From Dirofilaria immitis (taxonomy: Eukaryota; Nematoda; Chromadorea; Rhabditida; Onchocercidae): 64,000 nt of DNA. Position numbers and translations under genes: made by a program. The stretch lies in the NCBI GenBank assembly GCA_024305405.1, contig JAKNDB010000085.1, positions 1,437,001 through 1,501,000 of the forward strand, written 5' to 3'. Each line of letters opens with the position of its first letter. Position 1 is the first letter of the stretch. The notes under the pieces are model-generated. The model was not told the DNA's origin. It saw only the letters and a program-made list of their open reading frames with translations, and searched no databases. Positions 36,405-49,100 of this stretch are shown here, one piece after another.

Positions 36405-37020
36405 GTAATATATTTCCTTCTTTCATTAAAAACTTAATTATTAGTTTTTTATCTGGGTTTATTATTATTTTTAATAATTATTATTACTGTTGTCATAATT
36501 TATACTTTAATTATAATACTCTGCTAATTCAATTGAATTGGTAATTTACATATCGTAAATATTTCCCATATTTAACCTCTAAGCAAAAGTCCATTTAATT
36601 TACTTCGTTGTCACCTATGAAGGCAGTTAGTCAATTTTACTGTTTTTCTATTTCACACCTTAGTTTTAACAAACAGAAAAGATTTTGTTCAAAACTCTCC
36701 CACTTTTTTTAAAAACTGATTTAAGAAGACGAAACAACACGAAGTACCATAAAAGAGAATTAAAAAGAACCTGCTAAATCGAAGTAGAGGACTTACGGCA
36801 TGATAGCGCATGTTTAAGTGATAGTGATGCGTAAAATATGATTACAGAAAAAGTAAAAAAACTGTTAACATTTAAGGGAATAGCAACAATGAAAATAATA
36901 AATGACTATATGCATAACTAGCTACTAGTATTTTTATAGAAAAACAATACTTATTACTGCACAAAAATAGCTGTCCCACCTAAATTGGAAAAAGATACTT
37001 TAGAAATTTAAAACTTAAAT
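36405..37020. other. non-coding between YEATS and coq-3 fragments
   Basis: I looked for the remaining YEATS exons and found none. No other coding signal. Confidence 0.45.
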
Positions 37021-37031
37021 TTAAACTTCAG

Positions 37032-37674
37032 ATGTTTTCTGAGTTCGGTAAAGGCGCATGCTGCTTTTATAACTTCCATCGCATGTTTTTTGAGTCAGCG
37101 AAACGGCGGTTTTGTATTAGTTCAAATAGACTTCAATCTCAGCAGAGTTCAATTGATGGCAGTGATGTTAAAGCTTTTGCAAAATTATCACCAGATTGGA
37201 CAAGGGAATATGGACCGTTTAAAGCATTGTATTCCATGAATCGGCTTCGGTTACCCTTAATTATTGATACGATTGGTCGAAAAACTGAGCAGGGCCATGT
37301 AATTATTTAGTTTCGTTCATTAAATTCTATTCTTTCTGAGGTTTTAATATTCTGCCTTATTTTATATATATTTTGATTTTAATGTTACAACTGTGTTATT
37401 TCTTCCAGTATTGGTTTTAATATTTCAGGATTCTCTTTTGGGTTTGCGCATTGCTGATATTGGATGTGGTGGTGGAATATTAACTTTTCCGTTAGCGCGG
37501 TTGGGAGCCGACGTTGAAGCTGTGGATGCATCACCTGATGTAATTGCTTCTGTTGAAGAAGCGGAAAATTGTTTTCGTCAAGAAAATCGTGGATCAGGCA
37601 AAGTAGTATTTAAGTGCTCATCGGTTGAAGATTTTGCCACATATATGATGATTTTGTCGTATATATTTGTCTAA
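37032..37674 (+). CDS. coq-3: COQ3 ubiquinone O-methyltransferase, 3'-truncated
   Basis: Mitochondrial SAM-dependent methyltransferase making both O-methylations in ubiquinone synthesis. Exon 1 is 37032-37298 (89 codons); a CAG lies directly before the ATG, so it may be a spliced-leader site. The N-terminus is basic with Ser/Arg residues, as expected for a mitochondrial presequence. [20 protein letters not shown] and [12 protein letters not shown] match the COQ3 signature before the Rossmann fold. Exon 2 starts at 37429 and gives SAM motif I ([20 protein letters not shown]), then [11 protein letters not shown] and CSSVEDFA. At about 37639 the sequence turns into minisatellite array 2 and the frame stops at 37672. 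The second half of the enzyme (motifs II and III) is absent, so this copy cannot be active unless the array is misassembled. Confidence 0.85.
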
Positions 37675-38290
37675 TCTTAGATATGGATTATGAGCCGTCT
37701 AGTCATAGATATATACGATGAATTTGTCGTATATATTTCTCTTATCATTGATATGGATTATGATTCGTATATATTTATCTAATCATAGACATGGATTATG
37801 ATTCGTATATATTTGTCTAATCATAGATATGGATTATGACCCGTCTAATCATAGACATATAGATGATTTTGTCGTATATATTTGTCTAATCATAGATACG
37901 TATTATGATTCGTATATGTATCAATAATCATAGATATGGATTATGACCCGTCTAATCATAGACATATACGATGATTTTGTCGTATATATTTGTCTAATCA
38001 TAGATATGGATTATGATTCGTATATATTTGCCTAATCATAGATATGGATTATGATTCGTATATATTTGCCTAATCATAGATATGGATTACGATCTGTATA
38101 TATTTCTCTAATCATAGATATGAATTACGACCCGTCTAATCATAGACATATATGATGATTTTGTCGTATATATTTGTCTAATCTTAGATATGGATTATGA
38201 GCCGTCTAATCAAAGATATATACGATGATTTTGTCGTATATCTTTGTCTATTCATCGCTATGCATGATGATTCTATCTATTCAGAGATAT
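37639..38290. repeat. 38-bp-type minisatellite, array 2 (inverted)
   Basis: Tandem units of the type TCGTATATATTTGTCTAATC plus ATAGATATGGATTATGA, the reverse complement of array 1 units. It begins inside coq-3 exon 2 with no intervening sequence. Confidence 0.95.
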
Positions 38291-38698
38291 TCATTTTTTT
38301 TATGTTAGGTACCATTATTTGATCTGCTTTTACTCATATACATTGCTGAAGTTGGAGAGCGAACGATGAGCACACTCTACCTAACGTATTATAACTTGTC
38401 GCTCTCTATCAACGTTGTAGTATTTTTAAAAATTTTTTTCTCTTTCTTTTATAAAAATGATTTTAATCAAAAATATTTGATTTACATGTTATATAATAAC
38501 GATTTGATGATAAATATAATAAATATTATTTATATTTTCGAATAAAAATCTTTTTCCTAATAAAATACTTTATAGTATATATAAAAATAGTGATATTTGA
38601 ATAAATAATATATGTAGCTAAAATATCTGATAGTATCTATAAAAATAACAATATTTAAAAGTATATATATAAGGAAAAAAATATATATATATATATAG
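38291..38698. other. non-coding, AT-rich
   Basis: No gene seen; ends in an (AT)n run directly before the LTR-like element. Confidence 0.4.
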
Positions 38699-39122
38699 TG
38701 TCGCGAACGCTGATTCATGAAACTCCAACATACAATTACATAATTAAATAAATTTCTTATTGTAAACAAATAAGCATATAGATTACTCACTGTAAATTAA
38801 TGCTCATGAAACTATGAATCATCCCAGTCATATCTACATTCCTTAAAATTGTTTTTTCACACGTTTTTGTTGTTCTACATCCTTTCGTTTAAACGCTTAT
38901 TTTCCCACGCTAATCGCCCCTTTTAATCTTACTGTAATGTTTCCTCCATATCCGGTATGTTTCCGGTGCTAGAATTAACGACTCCCACTTCTGGGAAGAT
39001 ATAAACTACGAGTGATCATCATCAATATTATTGTTATTACCAAAGTACAATCAGTAATAAACGTTTCGGCTTCACGGTGTGCTCTCAATACAGCTCCACT
39101 ACACCCTACTCAATCCCCAACA
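38699..39122 (+). mobile_element. LTR-like sequence with primer-site-like flank
   Basis: 424 bases beginning TGTCGCGAACGC and ending CAATCCCCAACA (TG...CA). Inside are a TATA-like GAAGATATAAACTACG and an AATAAA signal (CAGTAATAAACG). Immediately after comes CTGGTGACATTTGG, which resembles the tRNA primer-binding site that follows the 5' LTR of many Ty3/gypsy and BEL elements. No internal coding region follows; the 35-bp minisatellite starts by about 39190. Probably a decapitated LTR element. Confidence 0.55.
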
Positions 39123-39189
39123 CTGGTGACATTTGGTCTCCTCGACGTCAGCTCACACCCAATAAAGACGCGACATATAGAGAGAGAAA

Positions 39190-39694
39190 ATATTTTTAAT
39201 ATGAAAATACACGCATATTTCTTATATGCCATAATATAAAAATTTAACATATTTTCTTTTATAATATAGAACAAAAATATTACATATTTCTTATATATAA
39301 GAAAATAAAAATATTACATATTTTCTTATATACTATGAAATAAAATATTACGTATGTTCTTATATACTAGAAAATTAAATTATTACATATTTTTATATAT
39401 ATCAGATAATAAAAATATTATATATTTTCTTATATACTGGAAAATAAAACTATTACATATGCAATATTTTCTTATATATTATAAAATATAAATTTTTTAT
39501 ATTTATATATAATATAATAAAATATATATTTTATTATATACTATAAAATAAAAATACTGCATATGCAATATTTTCTTATATACTATAAAATAAAAATATT
39601 ACATATTTTCTTGTATACTATAAAATAAAAATATTACATATGCAATATTTTCTTATATTCTATAAAATAAAAATATTACGTATTTTCTTATATA
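39190..39694. repeat. 35-bp minisatellite, left block
   Basis: Tandem units of about 35 bases: CTTATATACTATAAAATAAA and AATATTACATATTTT, with variants containing ATATGCAATATTTT. Continues on the other side of the BEL/Pao element. Confidence 0.93.
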
Positions 39695-39836
39695 CTGTCG
39701 AGAATTTCTCGAAATTAATTTTTAATTATAAATATTTCTAAATCTTTATTTCTCTATGAATCATTGTTCATAAAATGTAAATCATTCTCATGGCGCCGTT
39801 TCCGCTAGATGTTCTCATTCCATAAAAATTGTCGCA

Positions 39837-40120
39837 TGTCTAAATATGTCTGCCCTTGTAAATCTCCTCCTTACAAAATCTTTTATGTAAAGGACCATGA
39901 CTTTGTAGCGGATCAGTTTTTTTTATTTTTGCTTTGGTGTTTGCACAGTTTTCTACAGTTTTACCAAGATCAAGTTCCCGTTTTCTTTGAAATAAATTGT
40001 TATTACATTCTTATTGTTCTACAACCTTACAAATCCCGAATTCGTTACAAAGAACCCTTCTCCACCAAATACAACTTCCACCAAATTCAAACTCAGTTCA
40101 ATCTAATCAAAAAGTTAACA
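39837..40120 (+). repeat. 5' LTR of the BEL/Pao element
   Basis: Begins TGTCTAAATATGTCTGCC and ends AAAAAGTTAACA. It matches the 3' copy with many substitutions and an extra segment around 39925-39950. Confidence 0.8.
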
Positions 40121-40260
40121 ACAAATTGGAAAAGACGCATCGATTTAATTTTCTCAAAATTTTCCGCAATAAGCTCAATCATTTATCATCAATCACTGAT
40201 AGAAGTTTATTTCATATTAATCTTACATATATCTATGCATATACATGTGCAAATGAATGT

Positions 40261-40791
40261 GTATGTGCATGTGCATGTGCATGCGTTAATGTTATCAATC
40301 CAGTTAATCAGGAGATTCAAAGCGGAGCTATAGTACTCTTTGATACTGGTGCGCAAACATCATTTGTCTCAAAAAAATTGGCGCAAAAATTAAAATTAGA
40401 GATTGGTGAAAGTGGAGTCATAAGGATTGCCTCATTCAGCAACAAATACCCAACTTCATCTCCGTACTATACAACGGTTATTGGAGTAAAAACCACTGAC
40501 TCCCAGACCATATTCCTCAAAGTGAATGTGATAGAATATTTAACCAACTCACTGCCGATAATTCCATTAGACCAACAGGACGTACCAAGTATCACGAATC
40601 AAATTCAATTAGATAGAAGTTTAAGATGCGAAGAATGCACCGATATACTCATCAGAGCTGACTACTTCTCTCAATTCATCCCATTTAAACAATGCCAAGT
40701 CATAAGATCAGGATTTTACCTGATAAATACTAAGGTTTGTCCGATATTAGCTGGCAGTGGAGACGCAACAAGGCCACCTAAATTCACTTGA
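40261..40791 (+). pseudogene. BEL/Pao aspartic protease region
   Basis: The frame ends with TGA at 40789-40791. The catalytic triplet context is IVLFDTGAQTSFVSKKLAQK, as in retroelement pepsin-like proteases (DTGA). It continues with PIIPLDQQDVPS and CEECTDILIRADYF, typical of the stretch between protease and RT in BEL/Pao polyproteins. The region before it (40121-40310) is a short CATGTGCATGTG-rich stretch where gag should be. Between 40791 and 41003 there are further stops. Confidence 0.85.
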
Positions 40792-41002
40792 GTGACAACT
40801 ATTAAACTGTAAAGATATTACGCCAACATCCGAATGGCCACAAAGAACAACAACTGTATCCGTCAATACTATTAACGCAGACATAGACCGCTTCTGGAAA
40901 TTAGAAGTTATTGGAATACAGGACAAACCTGATGATGAAGATAACGAACAAGCCTTAAACCAATTTAGGGACAGTATTACGAAAATCAATGGACGGTATT
41001 AG

Positions 41003-41972
41003 GTGTCATGGCCATGGAAAGAAACAAACCTCAAACTAAGCGACAATTTTGGGTTGTGTCTAGGTAGGTTACAGTCATTGATCAGACGACTTCAAAATGA
41101 CAAAGATTTGTTACGAAAATACAGTAAAACAATCAATGAACAATTGCAATCTAACGTCATCGAAGAAGTAAATAACGAAACAAATCAAGACGGCATTATT
41201 TATTATCTACCACATCATGAAGTCGTAACTCCAAACACATCTACAACGAAACTGAGAATCGTCTATGATGCTTCAGCACACCTCAAAGGAATGAAAAGTT
41301 TGAACGATGTCCTGTACAGAGGACCGATCACACTCCCCGACTTAGCTGGTGTTTTACTTCGGTTTCGCGCAATGAAAAATGTGTTGATTGCCGATATTGA
41401 AAAGGCCTTTTACAATTGGAGTTGTTACCAACGGAAAGGAATTGCACAAGATTTCTATTGGTAAAGGATATCGAAAAACCACCTACAAAGGATAACCTGA
41501 TATGTTACAGATTTCAAAGAGTACCATTTGGAATAATATAGTCCCCCTTTTGTTGTCGTCCACGCTCAATTACCATTTAGAAAACCACCACAGCAAAACC
41601 GCCTATGAAATCAGAAAAAACCTATATGTTGATAATATCATAATACCGACTGAAGGGACAGAGGAAGCTCTGGAAAAATATGAAGAGGTGAAATCAATCT
41701 TCAGTGAGGCCTCGATGAATATAAGAGAATTCTTCTCGAACGATAAAAGCTTCAATGTTCAATTACCCAATTACGATCTTGCAGAGGTAAGCCGAGTCAA
41801 AAAAATTCTTGGCATTAGTTGGAATCCACACAAGGATGTTATAGAGATAATATTAAAACCATGGACTGATAAGAAACTAACTAAAAGAACAATTCTACAT
41901 TTTATAGCTTCTCATTTCGATCCATTAGGTTTCTTAGTTCCAACAATGATATCCTTCAAACTATTTCTTTAA
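41003..41972 (+). pseudogene. BEL/Pao reverse transcriptase
   Basis: Two frames (41003-41464 and 41502-41972) cover the RT. The first has TKLRIVYDASAHLKGMKSLN, LYRGPITLPDLAGVLLRFR and the catalytic-strand motif VLIADIEKAFYN. The second has the YVDN active-site box ([10 protein letters not shown]) and the Pao connector [14 protein letters not shown] followed by [14 protein letters not shown]. The break at 41464-41502 removes the fingers-palm link, and a stop at 41970 separates it from RNase H, so no active polymerase is encoded. Confidence 0.88.
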
Positions 41973-42029
41973 GATCTCTGGAAAAAGAAGTTACCATGGG
42001 ATCAACCACTAAACGAGCATGAAAGCCAA

Positions 42030-42384
42030 ATGTGGAATTTCCTTATAACTCTATGGCCAACATACGTAAAGGAGATACCACGCGCTGTTATCAACATATT
42101 TCAATATACAAGTATCCACGTGTTCACTGACCCGTCTACCAAAGCATATGCAGCGGCAATTTATGTGAAACAGAGCCCGACAACGTCCTTGATTTTTGCC
42201 AAATCAAGAGTAACCTCAATCAGAACGATGACGATACCGAAACTCGAACTATTAGCAATCTTAATTGGGGTAAGAGCAGTTCAATTTGTCATCAAACAAT
42301 TGGAATTTGAAAATGCACAAGTAATTTTATAGTCAGATTCGCGGTGCGCATTGCACTGGATACAAAACCATTCTCGATTTCTTA
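42030..42384 (+). pseudogene. BEL/Pao RNase H region
   Basis: Frame with IHVFTDPSTKAYAAAIYVKQ, TIPKLELLAILIGVRAVQFV, a TAG at 42330-42332, then SDSRCALHWIQNHSRFL running straight into the 3' LTR. D of FTD, E of KLEL and D of SDS are the expected RNase H acids. Integrase and any env-like region are missing. Confidence 0.83.
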
Positions 42385-42657
42385 TGTCTAAATATATTCA
42401 TCCTTGTAAATCTCCTCCTTACAAAATCTTCTATATAAAGGAACATGACTTTGTATCGGATCAGTTTTTTTGTGTTTACACAGTTGTCTACAGTTTTACC
42501 AAGGTCAACGTTCCAGTTTTCATTAAAATAAATTGTTATTACATTCTTCTTATGCTACAACCTTACAAATCACGAATTCGTCCACAACGAACCCTTCTCC
42601 ACCAAATACAACTTCCACCAAATTCAAACACAGTTCAGTCTAGTCAAAAAGTTAACA
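42385..42657 (+). repeat. 3' LTR of the BEL/Pao element
   Basis: Begins TGTCTAAATATATTCATCC and ends AAAAAGTTAACA; followed directly by 35-bp minisatellite units. Confidence 0.8.
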
Positions 42658-43047
42658 ATATATACTATAAAATAAAAATATTACATATGCAATATTTTCT
42701 TATATACTATAAAATAAAAATGTAACATATTTTGTTATATACTATAAAATAAAAATATTACATATTTTCTTATATACCAGAAAATAAAAATATTATATAT
42801 TTTCTTATATACTATAAAATAATTTTTTATATTTTCTTATATGCTATAAAATAAAAATTTAGCATATTTTTTCTTATAATATAAAATAAAAATATTGCAT
42901 ATATTCTTATATAGTAGAAAATAAAAATATTACGTATGCAAAATTTTCTTATATACTATAAAATAAAAATTTAACATATTTTCTTATATACTAGAAAATA
43001 AAAATATTACATATGCAATATTACCTTATACACTAGAAAATAATAAT
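42658..43047. repeat. 35-bp minisatellite, right block
   Basis: Same unit and orientation as 39190-39694. The retroelement therefore sits within, or was carried together with, one array. Confidence 0.93.
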
Positions 43048-43052
43048 TTTAC

Positions 43053-43150
43053 CGTATATATCTGTCTAATTGTAAATATGCACGATGGCATAAATATATA
43101 CGATGATTTTGTCGTATAATTTTGTCCAATCTATACGATGAATATGTATA
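43053..43150. repeat. stray copies of the 38-bp-type minisatellite
   Basis: Contains CGTATATATCTGTCTAATTG and ATACGATGATTTTGTCGTAT, as in array 2, with higher divergence. Confidence 0.7.
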
Positions 43151-46100
43151 AATTGGACAAAATTGTTGTGTAACTCTAAAATGATACGGGAAAAAAGTGA
43201 TTTTAGTTATCAGATTCCAACCTTTTTTATTTATTGATTAATTCATATTGCTATTTTGTTTTAATGAATTGTAATTGATTGTTTAACTAATTTTCGAATT
43301 TTCAGTTCAGCCTTTTCCAGTAACAAGACTTTATTGGAGTTTCTTTGATAATTTTAATAAAAGCATTACTTTCAAATCTAATCTTGTAAAAATCATTTTG
43401 AACATATTCGATTTTTCGATTTTTTAAATTTCTTTATGAATTTTCTGCATTTGGCTTTCAAATTTTCGTGTTAATTGTAATTTTTTTAAAACTACTCAGC
43501 CTTTGAACATTTAATTTGAATTATTCTATAGAAATTTGCAAAAGTAGCAAAAGTAGTGGCAAAAGATTTTAAAGTGATAAGAAATCTTCCATCAAAATGA
43601 TTGAAATTTAAATAAATGAGAAGCATATTGATCTTTTTAAAATAAGAAATGCAAGAATTTAAATTTCAATTGGAATTAATTTGAATTAAAAACACGGCAC
43701 TCATCAACTAATCAATATATGATTTTATGCAGAAGTTTCCTGATATAATATTAGCTCACCAAATTCCAGTAAATTAATTTACATCTATAATACTGAATAA
43801 AAATAGCAAATTTCTTTTATTTCTACTCATGCAAAGATTTTTCAACGTTTTAAGCAACAATAATTTAAATGGACCAGGTCAAAGTTCATTTTTACCCAAT
43901 GTATTTCTGATAGACAGAATATGGAAACATTAGTTTTGTTTAGTTTTTTTTGCTGAGTAAGTCTTATGAGCACTTTCTCCTTACTAATTTTAATCATAAA
44001 TAAAATAAATGAAACAAAGTTGTCTTCCATTGCTCATTAACTAGACGAAACATGACAAAATGATGAATACATAGAATTAAATTAAATTGTTATATGTTCC
44101 ATAAAAATTAATAATTAAGATTATCACTTTATTGTTTTTCTTTACTTTTAAATAATTAGGGCTATCAGTTTTTCTTTACTTTTCAATAATCAGAGTTATC
44201 AAGTTATTGCTTCCTTTTATTTTCAAGTAAAAAAGCTTTAAAAATAAAATAGTTTTTATGTCGCATAACACATAAAGATAGGTTTACACATAAAATAATT
44301 TGCTTCAATCATTATTTTTATCATATCATATCGTTAAATTAAAAATAAAAATATCAAATAAATCGTTCAAATTCTTAATTTCCTTTTTCTATGGAAAAAA
44401 AGTCCCTGTGATATTAAATCAATTTTGAAACCTGTCTTCCTATCATTATAAGCTTGTTTCCCTGATCACTGTCAAATGCGACATTCAACGAATCGCCGTG
44501 ATCCTTTCGATTTTCAATAGATTCTAAAAACCATCAGCTGTGTAAAAGGATTGGCTGCATAAAATTTGTACTTTGGAGACTTAAAATATGAGATTTGGTT
44601 TTTGTTTAACGAAGTTGTTATTGTTATCTTGGAATGGGTGGATTGGGAAATTTTGGTTTTTGAAAATTTTGGAAACTTTGATTCAACAGCATGAAATACT
44701 GATCATTTGAGATGTCTAATGGAAATATTAAGTATTTTTGAATTTCCTAAAACCGTCAAGATGGAAATTCTTTTTATCAGATTTCGAAATTGCAAGTAAA
44801 ACATTCTCTATTTTTTAGTTGGAGCTGTATTTATAGGAAAAGTTTGTCTTGTTGCTTAATTATCAAAAGGGATCGGCAGAAAGTATTTATTAAATAGTTA
44901 AATTAACAAGTTATACAATACCGTGTTTATAATAGCGAATAAAAAATCCTATTTGATAGGGTAAAGCAAATGAAAAAAATGATCGCAAAAAATGAGGATA
45001 GAAGATGTTTGTTTGATTGATCCAACCGACCTCTTGCAAACAATTCGAGTCTAAAATTTAGAACCCCTTTATTGTAGATGGTGGTGGATCATAGTACAGT
45101 TGTGATTACAAAAGAAAGGGGCTTTGTTTGGGTGTTAGTATAGCCTATAGATAAAGGCGTACAAATTTAGCTTATATTTTACATATTACAGAAAAAACGC
45201 GCGTACACTCTAAAATCATTCATGTGAAATCCCACACGAAGGAATTACTGTATTCTTTCAGTTTTTTCCAACAATATTATTGATTTAGTTGTACCATTAT
45301 TTGTTAAGTGATTGAAATTATTATCCTTGAAGCATTTAACGATTTAATCTTTATTGGATAAATTTTTAAGTCAGGGAGAGATAAAGCTTTAAATTAAAGT
45401 CTAATACAAAATGTTTTTTTGAAATTTATTTTCATCATTTTGTTTCATATAATGAATTATTATTGTTATTGGAGTAGTTGTCGTCTAATAATTTCGAGTA
45501 TTATTTTATATTTAACAATTCATGTTACGTATATTGTTATAAGTTCGCATTGGATATATTGTATTAATTTAATATTAAATATATTTTTAAAAGGAAAATT
45601 ATTTGGTAAATTAATGAGAATTGAATTTTATTCCCACAAAAAAATTCGACAAGATATTCTTCTCATAGGCTTAAAATTCAATTAATAATTTTTTATTGCT
45701 TATTGCTTGTTTATTTAATATTTTCATTCATTTTTTTATATATTTGCGATTATGTTCAGTATTTTTAGGTTTAGAAAAATTTTTTCAAAAGATTTCTTAT
45801 TTTTGATCCATCTCTTATTACCAATAATCCATTATTTAGTAATTAATAAGATTTTGGTTGGGTAAATAAGTAAGATAATAATAAATAAAAATTTAATTGG
45901 TTATTTTTCTTATTGGAAGATTTCATATTTTATTTTCATTTCATAGCAATTTTCATATTCCTTCTAGATATTTCTATTTATTACATTTGCTATTTTATTC
46001 TCTTTACCTTTCAGTAATCCTTTTTTCTTTTTTAGTTTATTTCCAATCAAATTTATCTCATTTTAGCGTAGCAACTATTTAAGTTTTGCAAAAAACATAA

Positions 46101-49100
46101 TATCCCTTTCTAATTTTTATTGGCTTAATTATTGTAGCTACTTCAATTCCAATTAATTCGCTTATATTGAGTTTTTCTTCCCTTTTTTTCCGTAAATTTA
46201 AAATACAATTTTTGTTATTTGATAATCTTTAGATCTCTTTTTGCTCTTTAGATATCATTATCAAGCTTAATGGTACTAAACGAAAAGATGAAGGACGAAT
46301 TCAATAAGAAGTGGCATACGGAGAAATAATATGGAATGAATAGTGTCCTATTGGTAAACATTAAAATAATAAATTCTGAATTCCACTCTCCCCGTATAAT
46401 TTAAAATCCTACTTATTGATTCCCATCTTTCTCATTTTTTTCCTGCTTCTTTTTTTAACTTTGCTTCCCGATCTTTCACCTTATCTTATTCGTTCCTTGT
46501 ATTAATATTTGTTTGCGTTTCTTACACATTTTCAAATTATGAGATGTTTAACTTTCATCAGCAAAGAAAGAAAAAATTCAGAGATCGTTGTCATTTTGTT
46601 GGTTGAAAAATAATCATTCCTTTTTTTCATGATTATTCCCTAAATCTCCTCATTTCTTTCTCTCATTTTATCAAACCTATTTTCGTTTCTTTCTGATTAC
46701 ATTTATCTTTATCTTCTCTGATAATATTTATACTTTTTTAAATAAATATATATGTATATGTCTTTCATTTCATTTGAAATTATTAAAACTGATAGAATAA
46801 TTTAATAGGTTATTTCAATATTCACAACTGAAAATATGAAAAAAGATTATGCTTTCTATCGTTTATCTAGGAAGTAGGAAATAAATTACTAAACTATAAA
46901 AATTGAATTATTAAAATATTGGGTAGTTAATTCTTCTTGTCAGCTATCAGTTATTTAGTATTTTCGTTTATCTCACCGTTGTGTCATATCAATATTTCTC
47001 TTCAGCACACATATGTACATATTATTCATATATTATCGAGTTGTTTATTTTATTTTTTTTTCATTGGTTTATGAATAAAAAAACCAGGATGAACATCGAG
47101 AAATATAATTAAATGAAGATTTTTATATAGCTTGATTTTTAATCTTTTTTCAAAATTAATCTATCACAAATTAATTATTAGTTTTAATGAAAACAACGAC
47201 TTCTTTATGCTTTTAACAAATTTACGATTTTGATTTTAAATGATAAGCAAATTATTGAAAATTATCTAAATTCGTTTGATTTAATCTAATCGTTTAATTC
47301 ATTTCGTTCCAAAAATTTTTCCTGAAAAATAAATGATTCATCTAGAATGCTTATACAATGTCTGTGCTTCATTAGCATCAATTTATACAAACGAAACATT
47401 TTTTTTCTTTTTAAGGAAAAAAGTCTTTTTGAAATCAATTCACTTTCCATTCGTCCTTTTTCAAATTTTCAATTAAATGCTAAATTAATTTTTATCAAAG
47501 AAAATTACTTTTAATTTTCTCTTCTTCGATGAATTAAATCGTATAGTATGTATTATGTTAAATTTTCCTTTTTTAGATTTTGTTAAGTTTTAAAATAAAC
47601 ATCACTGATGCATTTCTTTCGTCGATGCTGAAAAATTAACAGAAAAAAATGTTTAACTGATGTTTGATTAAAGCTAACTTCATTTATATTAATTTCATGA
47701 GTTACACTCTTTTATTCCTTTGCATAATGCTAAATCATACTGAATCATAGAATTTTTCTTTTCTCATATAATTCTTTCTAAATATTAAATTCAATTGTAG
47801 GAATTGGTATTTGCTTGCTAGAGTTGGCAAAATGTAGTTTATGCGCGCTTAGCAACGATTATATCAATTTTCCGTTTACTTTACTTTTTCATTTTTATGA
47901 CGTTTTTATTCGTATTTTTTTCTTAGATGAATTTCATACTTAGCTCAAATTTATATGGAAATATTATATTTGACAAATTTCTAAAACACAACATTTCTCA
48001 TTTTATCAATGATAGATTTATATTTGAAATTTCAATTTTCATTTCCACTTCTTTAAAGCAAGATTTGTTTCTTTTCTAATATTTATCTTTTTTTCAACAA
48101 AAAAAAATTAGTTTTACAATTTTTCAGTTTTTGCAGTTGAAAATATCGGTTGAAATTTTAAGATTAAAATAATGAATATTTTAATATCGTTTCAAATCAT
48201 GAAGAAATAATTGTAGGAAATCACGAATGATGAATCTTTTAAAATCAGTCCCAATAATTGAAGGAAATCGCTATCATATAATTTGTTTTTAAAGAAAGAT
48301 ATTTTTGTAAAGGAGTCGACTCTACTTAAGTTCGGTGATCAATTCTGAGCCATTTTATCGTCTTCACAACCAATTTTTACGGGACAATAAAAAAAAATTA
48401 TTTTCATAGCTTTATCAGTTTTTCTATTTTTCAAAACTTTTAAACGGAAAAGAGGATGAGGATGGTACAGGAAAAGAAAGAGGAAAATGAAATGAGAGGG
48501 AACGAAGGAAGAGGAAAAAGAGGAAGAAAAGGAGGAAGTATCGGACATGTGTAATTGGGCTGATATATCAGGTTTTCGCCTTTTTTTTGATTTTCTGCAT
48601 TTTGTGAATACTTTTATTGCCCGATTTAATGGTTCTTTTTTTTTGTTTTTCGACAAGAAAAAGGAGAAAAGAGAAATGGAGAAGAAAAGTGAATGGGAAT
48701 GAGCAAAAGAAAGAAAGGAGAAAAAAAGTCATTTGGAATTTATTTAATAATGATATGGAATTAAATGATGATGATGATGAATTTTTACAGGAATAACGAA
48801 AAGTTAAATGAATAAGAAGGAATGAAAAGGAGAAGAAATGGCGAATGAAGAGAGAAAGGATGAGGGAGAGAATTTTAGATAATTCAAGTTAAAATTTAGC
48901 ATAGCCTTTTTCCTCTTCTTTAAGAAATCCTTTATACCTACTATTGATTGTTAATCGACAAATTATATTCACTTTCTTTATTCTCTTTGGCTTTTTTTTC
49001 CACTTTTACTTTTTCATAATAGAATGAAATGAATCAATTGAAAACTAGAATGATCAAAGTTGGAGTTTTTTTTTTTGCTCAGCAATATAAGGTTAAAATA

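Larger units (their letters stand above)
39837..42657 (+). mobile_element. BEL/Pao LTR retrotransposon, internally deleted
   Basis: Two terminal repeats (39837-40120 and 42385-42657) frame a 2.26-kb interior with an aspartic protease, a Pao-type reverse transcriptase and an RNase H in the order expected for BEL/Pao. Gag is missing before the protease and integrase after RNase H, and at least four stops or frameshifts split the frame. The 3' LTR begins within the RNase H-downstream coding sequence, so the deletion ran up to the LTR. No matching target-site duplication is visible in the flanks. Confidence 0.88.

Noticed and set aside
39809..40333. 174-codon plus-strand frame
   Set aside because: It runs through the 5' LTR into another frame of the element interior. 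It shows no protein features of its own.
48339..48656. Minus-strand frame MSKNKKKEPLNRAIKVF with Ser/Phe repeats
   Set aside because: The second half is a translation of a purine-rich tract; no domain or splice context.
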